Below, piece by piece: positions 55,676 through 64,000 of a DNA stretch of 64,000 bases (position 1 is the first letter of the stretch; the number at the start of each line of letters is the position of its first letter). The notes beneath the pieces are model-generated. The model searched no databases. It was given only the letters and a program-made list of their open reading frames with translations, and had not been told where the DNA came from. This DNA is from Jiulongibacter sediminis (GTDB lineage Bacteria; Bacteroidota; Bacteroidia; Cytophagales; Spirosomataceae): positions 1 through 64,000 of the forward strand of contig NZ_LGTQ01000010.1 in NCBI RefSeq assembly GCF_001306455.1. Reading direction: 5' to 3'. The position numbers were made by a program, and so were the translations under genes.

Positions 55676-56980
55676 TCAGTCTTCTTCGATCACGATTTCT
55701 TCACCATCAATTCTGCTCACAAGAATTTTATCGATACGGTTTTTGTCCATATCCACAATCTCGAAACGGAACTCCTCCCATTCAAATTTGTCACCAGTAT
55801 CAGGGATTTCCTGAAGAATTTCAAGGGCAAAACCGCCCATAGTGTCAAATCCCGAGTATTCCTTTCTATTGCTCAACTCAATATCAAACTCCTGCAAAAA
55901 TTCATCGAAAGGCAAAGAGGCATCAATCAGGAATGTACCATCATCTCTCCTGAATATCTCAAATTCAAATTCGTTGGTCTCTGAAATATCACCTACAAGA
56001 GCATCCAGAATATCATTCATGGTTACCACACCCTGCACGCTACCATATTCATCAACGATTACACCAAAGTGCTTTCGTTCTTCCTGAAATTTCTCTAATA
56101 CCTGGTAACCCAAATTATTTTCGGGTATAAAAAGACACTCCCTGAGATTAGACTCCAGATTTTTCAGTTCTGCCGTAAGTGACTTCCCAAGAATATCCTT
56201 GACGTAGAGAAGACCCATCATATTATTGATACCATCCTTACAAACCGGATATACCGAGTGACGGGAATCCATCACTTTTTTACGGTTAATATTATAGGGA
56301 TCTTCCAAATCGAGGTAAGTCACTTCGTTAATGTTTGTCATCAAAGAAGTGATTTTTCTATCGCCGAGATGAAAAACATTCTGAACAATTTCATGTTCAA
56401 TTTCCTCAATGGCTCCACCCGTAGCTCCTTCCTTAGCCAATGATTTTATTTCTTCTTCGGTTATGGAGTTATCCGATTCTTTGATACCCGTAAGACTGAA
56501 CAAAAACTTACTGGTTTGACTCAAAACCCATATCAATGGAGAGGTAATTTTTGACAACAAAGCCATAGGCCCTGCCATAAATTTTGAGATACCCTCAGGC
56601 ACAGCCATGCCTATTCTTTTCGGTAAAAGTTCACCAAAAATCAACGATAAAAAGGTAACAGCAATGGTGATCAGAGCCACCGAAAGGGTTTCAGCATAAG
56701 GAACTAAGGCAGGAATTTGCTCAAAAAGAGGTTTCACATAGACTCCGAGTCGGTCACCGGAGTAAATACCTGTAAAAATACTGATGAGGGTAATACCTAT
56801 CTGAACAGTACTGAGAAACTTATTAGGGGATCCCGCAAGATCAAGAGCAGCCTGGGCTTTCTTGTCTCCGTTTTTGGCGGCTATTTCAAGCTTAGTTTTT
56901 CTTGAAGATATCAGGGCGATTTCTGACATAGAAAACAACCCGTTGAGAAGGATCAGGAAGAAAAGTATAAATATTTCCAT
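55676..56980 (-). CDS. CNNM/CorC-family membrane protein with CBS domains
   Basis: Start at 56980 (MEIFILFF) rather than an ATG six codons earlier, because the membrane segment begins there; 434 residues. DUF21 membrane domain (about 1-195) with three hydrophobic segments and GELLPKRIG, a CBS pair (about 205-340; MTNINEVTYLDLE, VIVDEYGSVQGVVTMNDIL) and a CorC_HlyC domain at the C-terminus. Relatives act in Mg2+/Co2+ handling or, as GldE, in gliding; context supports neither specifically. Confidence 0.9.
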   Translation of the reverse strand: MEIFILFFLILLNGLFSMSEIALISSRKTKLEIAAKNGDKKAQAALDLAGSPNKFLSTVQIGITLISIFTGIYSGDRLGVYVKPLFEQIPALVPYAETLSVALITIAVTFLSLIFGELLPKRIGMAVPEGISKFMAGPMALLSKITSPLIWVLSQTSKFLFSLTGIKESDNSITEEEIKSLAKEGATGGAIEEIEHEIVQNVFHLGDRKITSLMTNINEVTYLDLEDPYNINRKKVMDSRHSVYPVCKDGINNMMGLLYVKDILGKSLTAELKNLESNLRECLFIPENNLGYQVLEKFQEERKHFGVIVDEYGSVQGVVTMNDILDALVGDISETNEFEFEIFRRDDGTFLIDASLPFDEFLQEFDIELSNRKEYSGFDTMGGFALEILQEIPDTGDKFEWEEFRFEIVDMDKNRIDKILVSRIDGEEIVIEED

Positions 56981-57111
56981 TAAGCATTGTAACCTCACAT
57001 GAGGTTATCGAGCACCATTTAATTGATATGCAAAATAATACAATTGTGAGACGCTTTGCTACTGAAAAATAATTTTTTTAGAAATCAGGGGCATACATCT
57101 TTATCAAAGTC

Positions 57112-57119
57112 TAATTTTG
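57112..57119 (+). promoter_or_regulatory. -7 box of the NUDIX gene
   Basis: TAATTTTG, 20 bases before the ATG at 57140; it excludes the upstream in-frame ATG at 57056. Confidence 0.55.
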
Positions 57120-57139
57120 CAGCAAATCGAAACATTTTT

Positions 57140-57835
57140 ATGATCATATTCATCAATGACAGGCCCTTGAAATTAGTAGCCAAAAAGAATTTCAATCAGG
57201 CCTCTAAAGATGATTACCACACCCTGATCACCGGCAATAAAAAGATCAGAGATATTGAAGAGTGGAAGAAAAAAGTGCTTGTTCTGGATGCAAACAACGC
57301 TTTTTTAAACGATTTTTTTAAGACAATCAAGGAAGTCAAAAAATTCAGTTTCAAATCAGCTACGTTTTTGGTTTCCTCGGTACCTGAAGCCTATCAAACC
57401 CTTTCAAAACACTACAAAATAGTGGATGCCGCAGGTGGAGTAGTTCTGAACGACGAGGGTGAAATTTTAATGATTTACCGAAGAAACAAATGGGATTTAC
57501 CCAAAGGAAAAGCTGAAAAAGGTGAAACCATTATTGAAACCGCTGAAAGAGAAGTGGAGGAAGAATGCGGAATTGAGGTCAAGGTAATTGATGATTATTT
57601 TGTATCCTACCATACCTATACGCACAAAAATGAACGCGTACTAAAACGTACTTACTGGTACAAAATGTCACTTATTTCTGATGATAATATGCAGCCTCAG
57701 CTTGAAGAGGAAATTGAGGAAATAAGATGGATGAACAGAAGTGAAATGCACAAGGCGTTGGAGGATAGTTACCCCTCCATAGCTCAGGTTATTGATGAGA
57801 CCATCTCGCAAAAACTTCAATTCATGGAAAACTAA
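57140..57835 (+). CDS. NUDIX hydrolase
   Basis: A 231-residue enzyme: an uncharacterised N-terminal domain (1-93) and a NUDIX domain with the complete box at 123-145 (G-x5-E-x7-REVxEExGI), metal-binding Glu141 and Glu142. Hydrolyses nucleoside-diphosphate-linked compounds; substrate unknown. Start chosen by the promoter box: the frame is open from 57056. Convergent with coaD, 2 bases between stops. Confidence 0.9.
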   Translation: MIIFINDRPLKLVAKKNFNQASKDDYHTLITGNKKIRDIEEWKKKVLVLDANNAFLNDFFKTIKEVKKFSFKSATFLVSSVPEAYQTLSKHYKIVDAAGGVVLNDEGEILMIYRRNKWDLPKGKAEKGETIIETAEREVEEECGIEVKVIDDYFVSYHTYTHKNERVLKRTYWYKMSLISDDNMQPQLEEEIEEIRWMNRSEMHKALEDSYPSIAQVIDETISQKLQFMEN

Positions 57836-57837
57836 AC

Positions 57838-58308
57838 TTAATCTGAGGTCAGACTTTCTAAGGGATAAGGTAAATAGTCACTCACATCAACCCCGTAACT
57901 GTGAAGCTCACGAACGATCGTAGAACTAATCGGGGCAAGAGATGGTGAAGTAATAAGGAAAACCGTTTCCAACCCTTCTACTATTTGCCGGTTCACCTGA
58001 GCAATGGTGTTTTCATACTCAAAGTCAGTGGTGTTTCTCAAACCTCTCAAAAGAAACTTTGCTCCGTAATCTCTGGCTACGTTGGCCGTTAGGTCATCAT
58101 AATTAACAACTCGTATTCGAGCATCATCATTAAAAGCCCCTTTAATTACCTTCTCCATGAGTTCCAGAGAAAAATGCCTCTTCTTTGCGGGATTGGTACC
58201 AATACCTATGATAACCTGATCAAATAACTTCAGTCCACGCTCCACAATGTCTGCATGGCCTTTGGTAAAAGGGTCGAAAGATCCGGGAAAAAACGCTATG
58301 CGTTCCAT
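57838..58308 (-). CDS. coaD: Pantetheine-phosphate adenylyltransferase
   Basis: Coenzyme A synthesis step: 4-phosphopantetheine plus ATP gives dephospho-CoA. 156 residues from the ATG at 58308 (MERIAFFPGSFDPFTKGH), three codons after another in-frame ATG. Nucleotidyltransferase motif TKGH with His18, FLLRGLRNTTDFEYE and the ISSTIVRE motif. Convergent with the NUDIX gene. Confidence 0.95.
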   Translation of the reverse strand: MERIAFFPGSFDPFTKGHADIVERGLKLFDQVIIGIGTNPAKKRHFSLELMEKVIKGAFNDDARIRVVNYDDLTANVARDYGAKFLLRGLRNTTDFEYENTIAQVNRQIVEGLETVFLITSPSLAPISSTIVRELHSYGVDVSDYLPYPLESLTSD

Positions 58309-58445
58309 TGTTCTCACTTCAATAGTTTTGGTAAAGATGAACAGCTTTTAACGCTTTTCAAAAAATACTTTAAACCCTGCAACAGCTTCTTCTTTGATAT
58401 TTTCTTCAAATCAGGCATTTTGCAGATACTTAACCTAATTACTGA

Positions 58446-59363
58446 ATGAATATTGAAAAGCACCTTTGGGGCGTAGATCTGGGCGGCACCAAAATAGAAG
58501 GCATTGTTATCGGGGCAGAAAGTAATGATGTCATTATTCGTGAAAGAATCCCTACTGAGGCCAACAAAGGCTACGAGCATATCATAAGTCAGATTAAAAA
58601 ACTTATTGACCTTTTGATTGAAAAAACCGGTTTTAAGCCTGAGGCCATCGGTTTTAGTACTCCCGGGACCCTTGATCCGGGGTCACAGACCATGAAAAAC
58701 TGCAATACTACCTGTATGAATGGTCAGCCCATGAAAAAAGACCTGAAAAATGCTTTGGGTGTACGCATTGAAATGGCCAATGATGCCAATTGCTTTGCTT
58801 TGGCAGAAGCCACTATGGGAATTGTCCCTGAAAAATACCCTACTGCTCAGGTTGTTTTTGGTGTAATTATGGGTACCGGAGTTGGTGGTGGTGTAGTCGT
58901 CAACGGCAAGGTACTGAACGGGAAACACGGTATTGCCGGCGAATGGGGACATAATGTACTGGAAGAGGATGGTGTAGAGTGTTATTGTGGAAAGAGAGGA
59001 TGCAATGAAAACGTATTCTCGGGCAAAGCTCTTGAAAAGTATTATGCGGATATCAGCGGCACTAAAAGATCTTTAAAAGAAGTGGTGCAACGATACCGTG
59101 CAAACGAAGATGAGCACGCCACGGCAACAATGAAAAGGCTTTTTGAGTCCTTTGGCAAGGCGATACATTACATTATCAATGTCTTAGACCCCGATGTGGT
59201 TGTTCTTGGCGGAGGTGTTAGCAATATTGACGAAATCTACTCGAAAGGTGTGGAAGAAGTCAAAAAGTATATTTTTAACCATAAAAAGGTGGAAACGGTA
59301 TTTCTTAAACCAAAACTGGGAGACAGTGCCGGGGTCTTTGGAGCTGTGGAGTTGGTACGCTAA
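58446..59363 (+). CDS. ROK-family sugar kinase
   Basis: A 305-residue ROK kinase: WGVDLGGTKIEGIVIG phosphate-binding loop, FSTPGTLDP, catalytic Asp region NDANCFALAEA, GTGVGGGVVVNGK, GEWGHN and the zinc cluster ECYCGKRGCNEN. Likely phosphorylates glucose or an N-acetylated hexose. Its stop TAA shares a base with the ATG of the next gene (TAATG). Confidence 0.94.
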   Translation: MNIEKHLWGVDLGGTKIEGIVIGAESNDVIIRERIPTEANKGYEHIISQIKKLIDLLIEKTGFKPEAIGFSTPGTLDPGSQTMKNCNTTCMNGQPMKKDLKNALGVRIEMANDANCFALAEATMGIVPEKYPTAQVVFGVIMGTGVGGGVVVNGKVLNGKHGIAGEWGHNVLEEDGVECYCGKRGCNENVFSGKALEKYYADISGTKRSLKEVVQRYRANEDEHATATMKRLFESFGKAIHYIINVLDPDVVVLGGGVSNIDEIYSKGVEEVKKYIFNHKKVETVFLKPKLGDSAGVFGAVELVR

Positions 59364-59968
59364 TGAACTATCAATTTCATTTTTACCCTACTCTGCTTAA
59401 TGAATTTCAACGGTACTTCAAAGAACCTGATCAAGAATCAAAAAAGCGACTTCTTAACCGAATAAACAGAATACCCGAAACAGATCCCGAAGTCTTACAA
59501 AAATTCAAAAAAGGAATTCGTTTTGAAGAGGCTGTACTTAAAGACAAGTCCTCGGAGATTTCTTTTGAGCTCATTGAAGAAGCAAGGTCACTTTTACCAA
59601 TCAGTAGAAAAACACAGCAATTAGTGAGCTTCATTCATCAAAACATCCGCTTTTATGGCTTCGCTGATGTTTTGGGAGAAGAGAGGGTTATCGATCTCAA
59701 ATCCACCGCAAAACACAGACCAGGCAGACATGACCTGAATTTTCAGAACCTTTACCTGTACGCTCTTCAGGACTATGGGTTCAAATCGATGGAATATATT
59801 ATATGCGATTTTGAGCAGATTTTTGTCGAAAGCTATCAACTCAGAGAGTATGACTTTGACCCCTTATTACAACAAATGGAGGAATTCAGAGCTTTTGTGC
59901 TCGCTCACAGAAATTTGATTACCGATAAGAAGATCATTCAGGAAATTCAGCCCGACCTTTTTGGCTGA
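59363..59968 (+). CDS. PD-(D/E)XK nuclease-like protein
   Basis: A 201-residue protein with the core of a PD-(D/E)XK nuclease: Asp102 in GFADVL, Asp111 and Lys113 in VIDLKST, Gln128 in NFQNLYLYAL and Glu56 in RFEEAV. This resembles RecB/Cas4-type nucleases but the protein is shorter and has no Cys cluster. Translation is coupled to the ROK kinase; no functional link is known. Convergent with pafA, one base apart. Confidence 0.72.
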   Translation: MNYQFHFYPTLLNEFQRYFKEPDQESKKRLLNRINRIPETDPEVLQKFKKGIRFEEAVLKDKSSEISFELIEEARSLLPISRKTQQLVSFIHQNIRFYGFADVLGEERVIDLKSTAKHRPGRHDLNFQNLYLYALQDYGFKSMEYIICDFEQIFVESYQLREYDFDPLLQQMEEFRAFVLAHRNLITDKKIIQEIQPDLFG

Positions 59969-59969
59969 T

Positions 59970-61592
59970 TTATTTCAACACTTCCTCGATAGGCTTACCC
60001 ACAGAGCCGTTTGGCTCCTGAATTCCGAGCAACTGACTTAAGGTAGCGGCTATATCAGAAATATATGTTGGTTTGACGGTTTCGCCATTCGATATTCCGT
60101 AACCATACCATAACAAAGGAACGTGGGTATCATAAGCCCACATAGTACCGTGAGTTGTTCCTTTATTATATCCGTGGAACCAGCCTGGTTCAACTAAAAT
60201 CATCAATTCACCGGTTCTTTTGGGATTGTATAGGTTCTGGAGCAATGATTGATAAAATGGCGGGACACCACCCAATTCTCCTTCGGCCAGATTAACGAGA
60301 TTATAAACACCCTCTTCAAGCGTTAGAATTGGTTGTAAATATTCAAAGACGTCTTCAAGATCAACATCCTTCTCACTCATCAGGTTACGATTCATGTAAA
60401 TCTGATAATTGTCAACAGCTCTGATCCAGTCGCCATCTCCAAATTCCTGATCCAAAAGGGCCTCTACTTTATTCTGGAATTCACGACCGATGAATAATCC
60501 ACCAGGTATCTTATTCTTCATTAAATAAGCCGGAATATCGGCAACAGCATGATCAGCAGTCAGGAAAACGGTGTAATTGCCCTCTCCTACCTGAGCATCA
60601 AGTTCGTTCAGTAGCCTTGCTATATCCTGATCAAGTCTCAGGTAAATATCTTCAATTTCAACGGACTGCGGCCCAAAGGCATGACCTGCATAATCTGGTG
60701 ACGAAAAACTAATAGCCAGAAAATCGGTGTATTTACCTTTACCGAGATTTTCACTTTTCATTGCTTCCAAGGCAAAATCAAGCGTTAAGGTATTGCCCCA
60801 TGGAGTAGAAGCCAAAGAGCCCAATTTAATTGAATGAGGAAAAACAGCTTTTGTTTCGCCGCTTATTGTGTTTTCATAAGGCTGATCATCCTCTTCCGAG
60901 GCTGTGTAAGTTTCAATATCGTATAAAGTATTCCACGTGAGGCTTGCATACGCTTCGGCTTTGTCTGCATTATTGAACTTAGTAGCCCATTCCGGCAAAG
61001 CGTCCATATAATGCGTACTGCTAATCCAATTACCGGTAGATGAATCAAACCAATAAGCTGTACCCGTATGACCTGCAGGCATGATAGCTCCTCTGTCTTT
61101 GATAGCCACTCCAATGACTTTCGACCCAAACTGGGTTGCCATTCTTAATTGATCAGTAATAGAAGTGACTTTGAGATTTTTCGGAGACATTTTACCGGCA
61201 CGGTCGCTACCTTCCCCTACTACACTCGCTGTACTGTCTGAGGCCACGTACATACCTTGGCCACTAATCTTTTCAAACCACTCATTACCTACAATCCCTG
61301 ATACCGCCGGCACACTTCCAGAATAAACATGAGCGTGGCCTGGCCCGGTAACTGTGGAAGCATAATGATAATGATTATTCTTACAATTAAACCCCTGACT
61401 CATGAGGCGTTTGAAACCTCCTTCCGAATATCTGTCAGCAAAGCGATTGAGATATTCATACCGCATCTGATCTACCACTATACCCACCACTAGTTTGTTT
61501 TCAGCGTTTTTCTGAACCAAACTGGAGTTTTTTGGCTGAGCAAAGCAAGAATTTAGCGAAACGAGAGCTACAAGGGTAAGAAGTCTATTCAC
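59970..61592 (-). CDS. pafA: PafA-type alkaline phosphatase
   Basis: A 540-residue secreted phosphatase (signal peptide 1-18, SCFAQ). Catalytic residues align with PafA of Elizabethkingia: nucleophile Thr82 (PafA Thr79), Asn103 (Asn100), Lys165 and Arg167 (Lys162, Arg164), each offset by 3. Metal ligands include Asp41 in VVDQMRYE, plus later TADHAVADIP and GTTHGTMWAYDTHVP. PafA hydrolyses phosphate monoesters in the periplasm and is not inhibited by phosphate, which is known for the family. Monocistronic. Confidence 0.93.
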   Translation of the reverse strand: MNRLLTLVALVSLNSCFAQPKNSSLVQKNAENKLVVGIVVDQMRYEYLNRFADRYSEGGFKRLMSQGFNCKNNHYHYASTVTGPGHAHVYSGSVPAVSGIVGNEWFEKISGQGMYVASDSTASVVGEGSDRAGKMSPKNLKVTSITDQLRMATQFGSKVIGVAIKDRGAIMPAGHTGTAYWFDSSTGNWISSTHYMDALPEWATKFNNADKAEAYASLTWNTLYDIETYTASEEDDQPYENTISGETKAVFPHSIKLGSLASTPWGNTLTLDFALEAMKSENLGKGKYTDFLAISFSSPDYAGHAFGPQSVEIEDIYLRLDQDIARLLNELDAQVGEGNYTVFLTADHAVADIPAYLMKNKIPGGLFIGREFQNKVEALLDQEFGDGDWIRAVDNYQIYMNRNLMSEKDVDLEDVFEYLQPILTLEEGVYNLVNLAEGELGGVPPFYQSLLQNLYNPKRTGELMILVEPGWFHGYNKGTTHGTMWAYDTHVPLLWYGYGISNGETVKPTYISDIAATLSQLLGIQEPNGSVGKPIEEVLK

Positions 61593-61713
61593 GAGTGTAA
61601 TTTTTTGGCAATTTAATCAATCAACAAATGGGAGGCGATTGTTAAGATTAAGTTTTGATGAAGAATGACTTTTCATTATTTATTGAAAATACGATAAATT
61701 TAGCATTTCCAAT

Positions 61714-62688
61714 TTATTTAGTCCTTTCAATAGTATATTGAATCAATTGTTTCAAAGACTCTTTAAAAGGAGAATCCGGAAATTCTTTTAGAATGGTGTA
61801 AGCCTCATTGACATAACCGATCATCACCTCTTTGGTGTAGGTTATTCCACCGCTTTGCTTCACAAAATTGATAACTTCCTGAACTTTAGCTGGTTTATTT
61901 GAATGCCTTTTTACAATATTAATGATTCGGTTTCGCTGTAGTCTTCCTGAATTATTGAGGGCATATATCAGTGGAAGCGTCATTTTTTTCTCTTTGATAT
62001 CAATACCCGTTGGTTTCCCGATTTCCTCATCTCCGTAATCAAAAAGATCATCTTTAATCTGGAAAGCCAAACCAATTTTCTCTCCCAGTAGTCTTGATTT
62101 TTCAATGAGATCATCCTCTACACCCGCAGAACTAGCCCCTGCTGCACAACAACTGGCAATTAATGACGCAGTCTTTTTCCGAATTATTTCATAATAAACT
62201 TCTTCGGAAATATTGAGTTTACGAGCTTTTTCAATCTGCAGAAGTTCGCCCTCACTCATCTCAGTTACCGACTGATTGATTATGCCCAGCAGATTATACT
62301 CCTGATTTTTGACACTCAAATCCAGTCCTTTTGAAAGAAGGAAATCACCCACTAATACCGCGATTTTATTCTTCCAAAGAGCTTTAATTGAGAAAAAACC
62401 TCGACGATAATCAGAGTCATCCACTACGTCGTCATGAACCAGAGAAGCCGTATGAACAAGTTCTATCAATGAAGCGGCACGATAAGTTGACTCGGTGATT
62501 CCGCCATTGATTCCTGCAGACAAAAACACGAACATAGGTCTGATTTGCTTACCCTTGCGATGGATAATGTACCGCATGATCTGATCAAGCAGCATTACAT
62601 CGGTTTTCATGGAACTCCGGAATTTGCGTTCAAATTCCTTCATTTCATTAATGATGGGTCTTTGTATGTCCTTAATTTTTATCGACAT
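61714..62688 (-). CDS. Polyprenyl diphosphate synthase
   Basis: A 324-residue trans-prenyltransferase making long-chain isoprenoid diphosphates for quinones. First Asp-rich motif DDVVDD at 86-91 (HDDVVDDSDYRRG), second motif QIKDDLFDY with GKPTGIDIKEKKMTLPLIYAL. A minus-strand -7 box is at 62745-62752. Probably octaprenyl or similar; chain length not determinable from motif positions. Confidence 0.93.
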   Translation of the reverse strand: MSIKIKDIQRPIINEMKEFERKFRSSMKTDVMLLDQIMRYIIHRKGKQIRPMFVFLSAGINGGITESTYRAASLIELVHTASLVHDDVVDDSDYRRGFFSIKALWKNKIAVLVGDFLLSKGLDLSVKNQEYNLLGIINQSVTEMSEGELLQIEKARKLNISEEVYYEIIRKKTASLIASCCAAGASSAGVEDDLIEKSRLLGEKIGLAFQIKDDLFDYGDEEIGKPTGIDIKEKKMTLPLIYALNNSGRLQRNRIINIVKRHSNKPAKVQEVINFVKQSGGITYTKEVMIGYVNEAYTILKEFPDSPFKESLKQLIQYTIERTK

Positions 62689-62744
62689 TCGACGTTCCTG
62701 CAGGGAACAGTGGCTTTGAGAGTATAGATTACAATTTTACAACG

Positions 62745-62752
62745 CAAAAATA
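62745..62752 (-). promoter_or_regulatory. -7 box of the polyprenyl synthase gene
   Basis: TATTTTTG on the minus strand; directly abuts the divergent box at 62753. Confidence 0.5.
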
Positions 62753-62760
62753 TAAATTTG
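62753..62760 (+). promoter_or_regulatory. -7 box of the patatin gene
   Basis: TAAATTTG, 83 bases before the patatin ATG, back-to-back with the minus-strand box. Confidence 0.45.
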
Positions 62761-62843
62761 CATTCGACGGAATCAATATAAATTAGCATATATTATTCGT
62801 CCTAAAATTTCTTACGAAAAGATAATAAAATCACCAAAGAAGA

Positions 62844-63752
62844 ATGAGAGCATTAGTGCTGGGAGGAGGTTCACTCAAAGGAGCATGGCAAGCCGGAGCC
62901 GTTCAGGCGGTTTTAGAAACGGGCTTCCAGCCAGAAATGATTTATGGAATCTCCGCCGGTGCCCTCAATAGCTCGTTTATAGCCAACGAGGCTGGCAAAC
63001 AACATGTTTCTCATGGGGCTATCGACTGGGAGCTCGTCAATAAAAAACTCATTTCTTTTTGGGTCGAAAATATCACAAAACCATCTGATATAGGCATTCT
63101 AAAATCACGGTGGATGCTGGGAATTGAAACCATTCTTAGCCGATTTGATGGTTTGCTTGATACCAATCCTTTGCACGAAAAACTCAAACACCATATTGAC
63201 CTGACAAATCTCAGACGCAGCCCGGTTAAACTCAAGGTAGGTGCAGTCAACGTCAATACGGGTCAAATGCACTATGCTGACCCAATGGAGCAACACTTTC
63301 TGGATTACCTGAGAGCAAGTAGTTCCCTGCCTATCATCATGCCTGCCATTCAGATCGGCGGAGATCATCGTCAGGCTTTTCTGGATGGGGGCCTTAGAGA
63401 GGTGGTTCCTTTGAAAAAGGCAATTGAAGATGGAGCTACTGAAATTTATGCCATTGCCACGCACCCAAAACATCGCAAACTGGAACCAATCAATTACCGA
63501 TCCTTTTTTTCCTTAATTGAACGAATAAAAGACATTTCGGTTAACCAGTTTGAAAACAATGATATAGACTGGGCAGAAAACTATAACGAAAACCTGATGA
63601 GCATTGCCGGTTTTTCACTCAACAAAAAGATAAGCCTAAAAATCATCAGGCCTATGGAACCTATCAATATCAAACTGACAAGCTTTACCAGCGAGGAAAT
63701 CAGAGAGGTAATTAAAGAGGGATATCAGTATGCTTATACGCAACTGAAATAA
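62844..63752 (+). CDS. Patatin-like phospholipase
   Basis: A 302-residue patatin: oxyanion loop GGGSLKGAWQAGA (7-19), nucleophile Ser37 in GISAG, catalytic Asp181 in FLDGG. No signal peptide, so cytoplasmic or membrane-associated lipid acyl hydrolase. The region after the Asp carries ATHPKHRKLE and is specific to this subgroup. Convergent with the MFS gene at the right edge. Confidence 0.92.
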   Translation: MRALVLGGGSLKGAWQAGAVQAVLETGFQPEMIYGISAGALNSSFIANEAGKQHVSHGAIDWELVNKKLISFWVENITKPSDIGILKSRWMLGIETILSRFDGLLDTNPLHEKLKHHIDLTNLRRSPVKLKVGAVNVNTGQMHYADPMEQHFLDYLRASSSLPIIMPAIQIGGDHRQAFLDGGLREVVPLKKAIEDGATEIYAIATHPKHRKLEPINYRSFFSLIERIKDISVNQFENNDIDWAENYNENLMSIAGFSLNKKISLKIIRPMEPINIKLTSFTSEEIREVIKEGYQYAYTQLK

Positions 63753-63756
63753 TTCG

Positions 63757-64000
63757 TCAATAGAGCTTAACGGTTCTGGATAAATACATCCAGATTAAAG
63801 CTAAAAAGGTAACCACTCCTAGAGCTATTGAAAGGCTCGTCGCCTCCGAAATAAAGCCAATTAATACAGGTCCCACCATAAAGCCGCCCATAGCAAAGGT
63901 GTTCAAAATGGCCAGTCCGTTGCTTTTTGACACTCCCGGTACCCTGGCTGCACTTCCGTAGAGTATTGGAGCAGCACATGATACCCCGGCACCTACCATC
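63757..64000 (-). CDS. MFS transporter, C-terminal part (cut by window edge)
   Basis: At least 80 residues of a major-facilitator protein. Visible: SAARVPGVSKSNGLAILNT, GGFMVGPVLIGFISEA and a final membrane segment with FLALIWMYL. This fits the last two helices and a cytoplasmic loop. The substrate cannot be assigned from this fragment. The gene continues beyond the right edge. Confidence 0.8.
   Translation of the reverse strand, partial: MVGAGVSCAAPILYGSAARVPGVSKSNGLAILNTFAMGGFMVGPVLIGFISEATSLSIALGVVTFLALIWMYLSRTVKLY

Noticed and set aside
1-64000. CRISPR arrays, transposons, prophage genes, tRNA or rRNA genes
   Set aside because: No regularly spaced direct repeats, transposase or integrase motifs, tRNA-like cloverleaf segments or rRNA sequence were seen when reading the intergenic stretches.

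Overview
The window is a stretch of chromosome from a member of the Bacteroidota, most likely Cytophagales-like; I cannot name a genus. The evidence is the gene families: TonB-dependent receptors (TBDRs) with carboxypeptidase-regulatory domains, DUF4249 and DUF4374 lipoproteins, DUF3276 (Pur-alpha-like), DUF4290, an RprX/RprY-type two-component pair, a PafA-type alkaline phosphatase and PorT-family barrels. Many genes are also preceded by the Bacteroidota -7 promoter box TAnnTTTG. There are no rRNA genes, tRNA genes, insertion sequences, CRISPR arrays or prophage. Coding density is high and no gene-free stretch exceeds about 270 bases.

Layout. 119-6297: a four-gene outer-membrane locus (small secreted protein, TBDR, DUF4249 lipoprotein, periplasmic protein with a plug-like domain but no barrel). 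6291-15475: an iron/siderophore uptake island. It holds an AraC/PchR-like regulator, a divergent TBDR plus DUF4374 lipoprotein, and a second operon of an ankyrin protein, a DUF2271 protein and a PepSY membrane protein fused to a flavodoxin/ferredoxin-reductase module. Both uptake operons carry the same 25-bp inverted repeat just downstream of their -7 boxes, a strong candidate for a shared operator. 15617-32034: housekeeping and envelope genes (purL, an RprX/Y-like kinase and regulator, rlpA, a DUF58 protein, a GHL10 lipoprotein, DUF4290-murA, an SGNH esterase, a matrixin lipoprotein). 32266-49708: mutS, a GH63-like glucosidase, birA, rsfS-ftsH, a DUF937 protein, a PorT-family barrel, a LytS/LytTR pair, exbB-exbD, a Na+/H+ antiporter, bifunctional hisB and a GIN-like lipoprotein. 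49709-64000: a DEAD-box helicase with a structured leader, an Ldh-type oxidoreductase, pyrE followed by an AT-rich KAP-family NTPase and a DUF2306 membrane protein, a CNNM/CorC protein, a NUDIX hydrolase, coaD, a ROK kinase coupled to a PD-(D/E)XK nuclease-like gene, pafA, a polyprenyl synthase, a patatin, and the edge of an MFS transporter.

How the genes work together. The island at 6.3-15.5 kb reads as one regulated system: surface lipoprotein and TBDR capture a ferric chelate, ExbB/ExbD (45.3-46.4 kb) could supply energy, and the PepSY-flavodoxin reductase could release iron at the inner membrane. The parts most deserving attention are the paired operator, the barrel-less plug protein, the KAP NTPase coupled to a membrane protein, the helicase leader, and MurA with Asp in place of the fosfomycin-target Cys. 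Gene functions are inferred from motifs read by eye; no database search was run.
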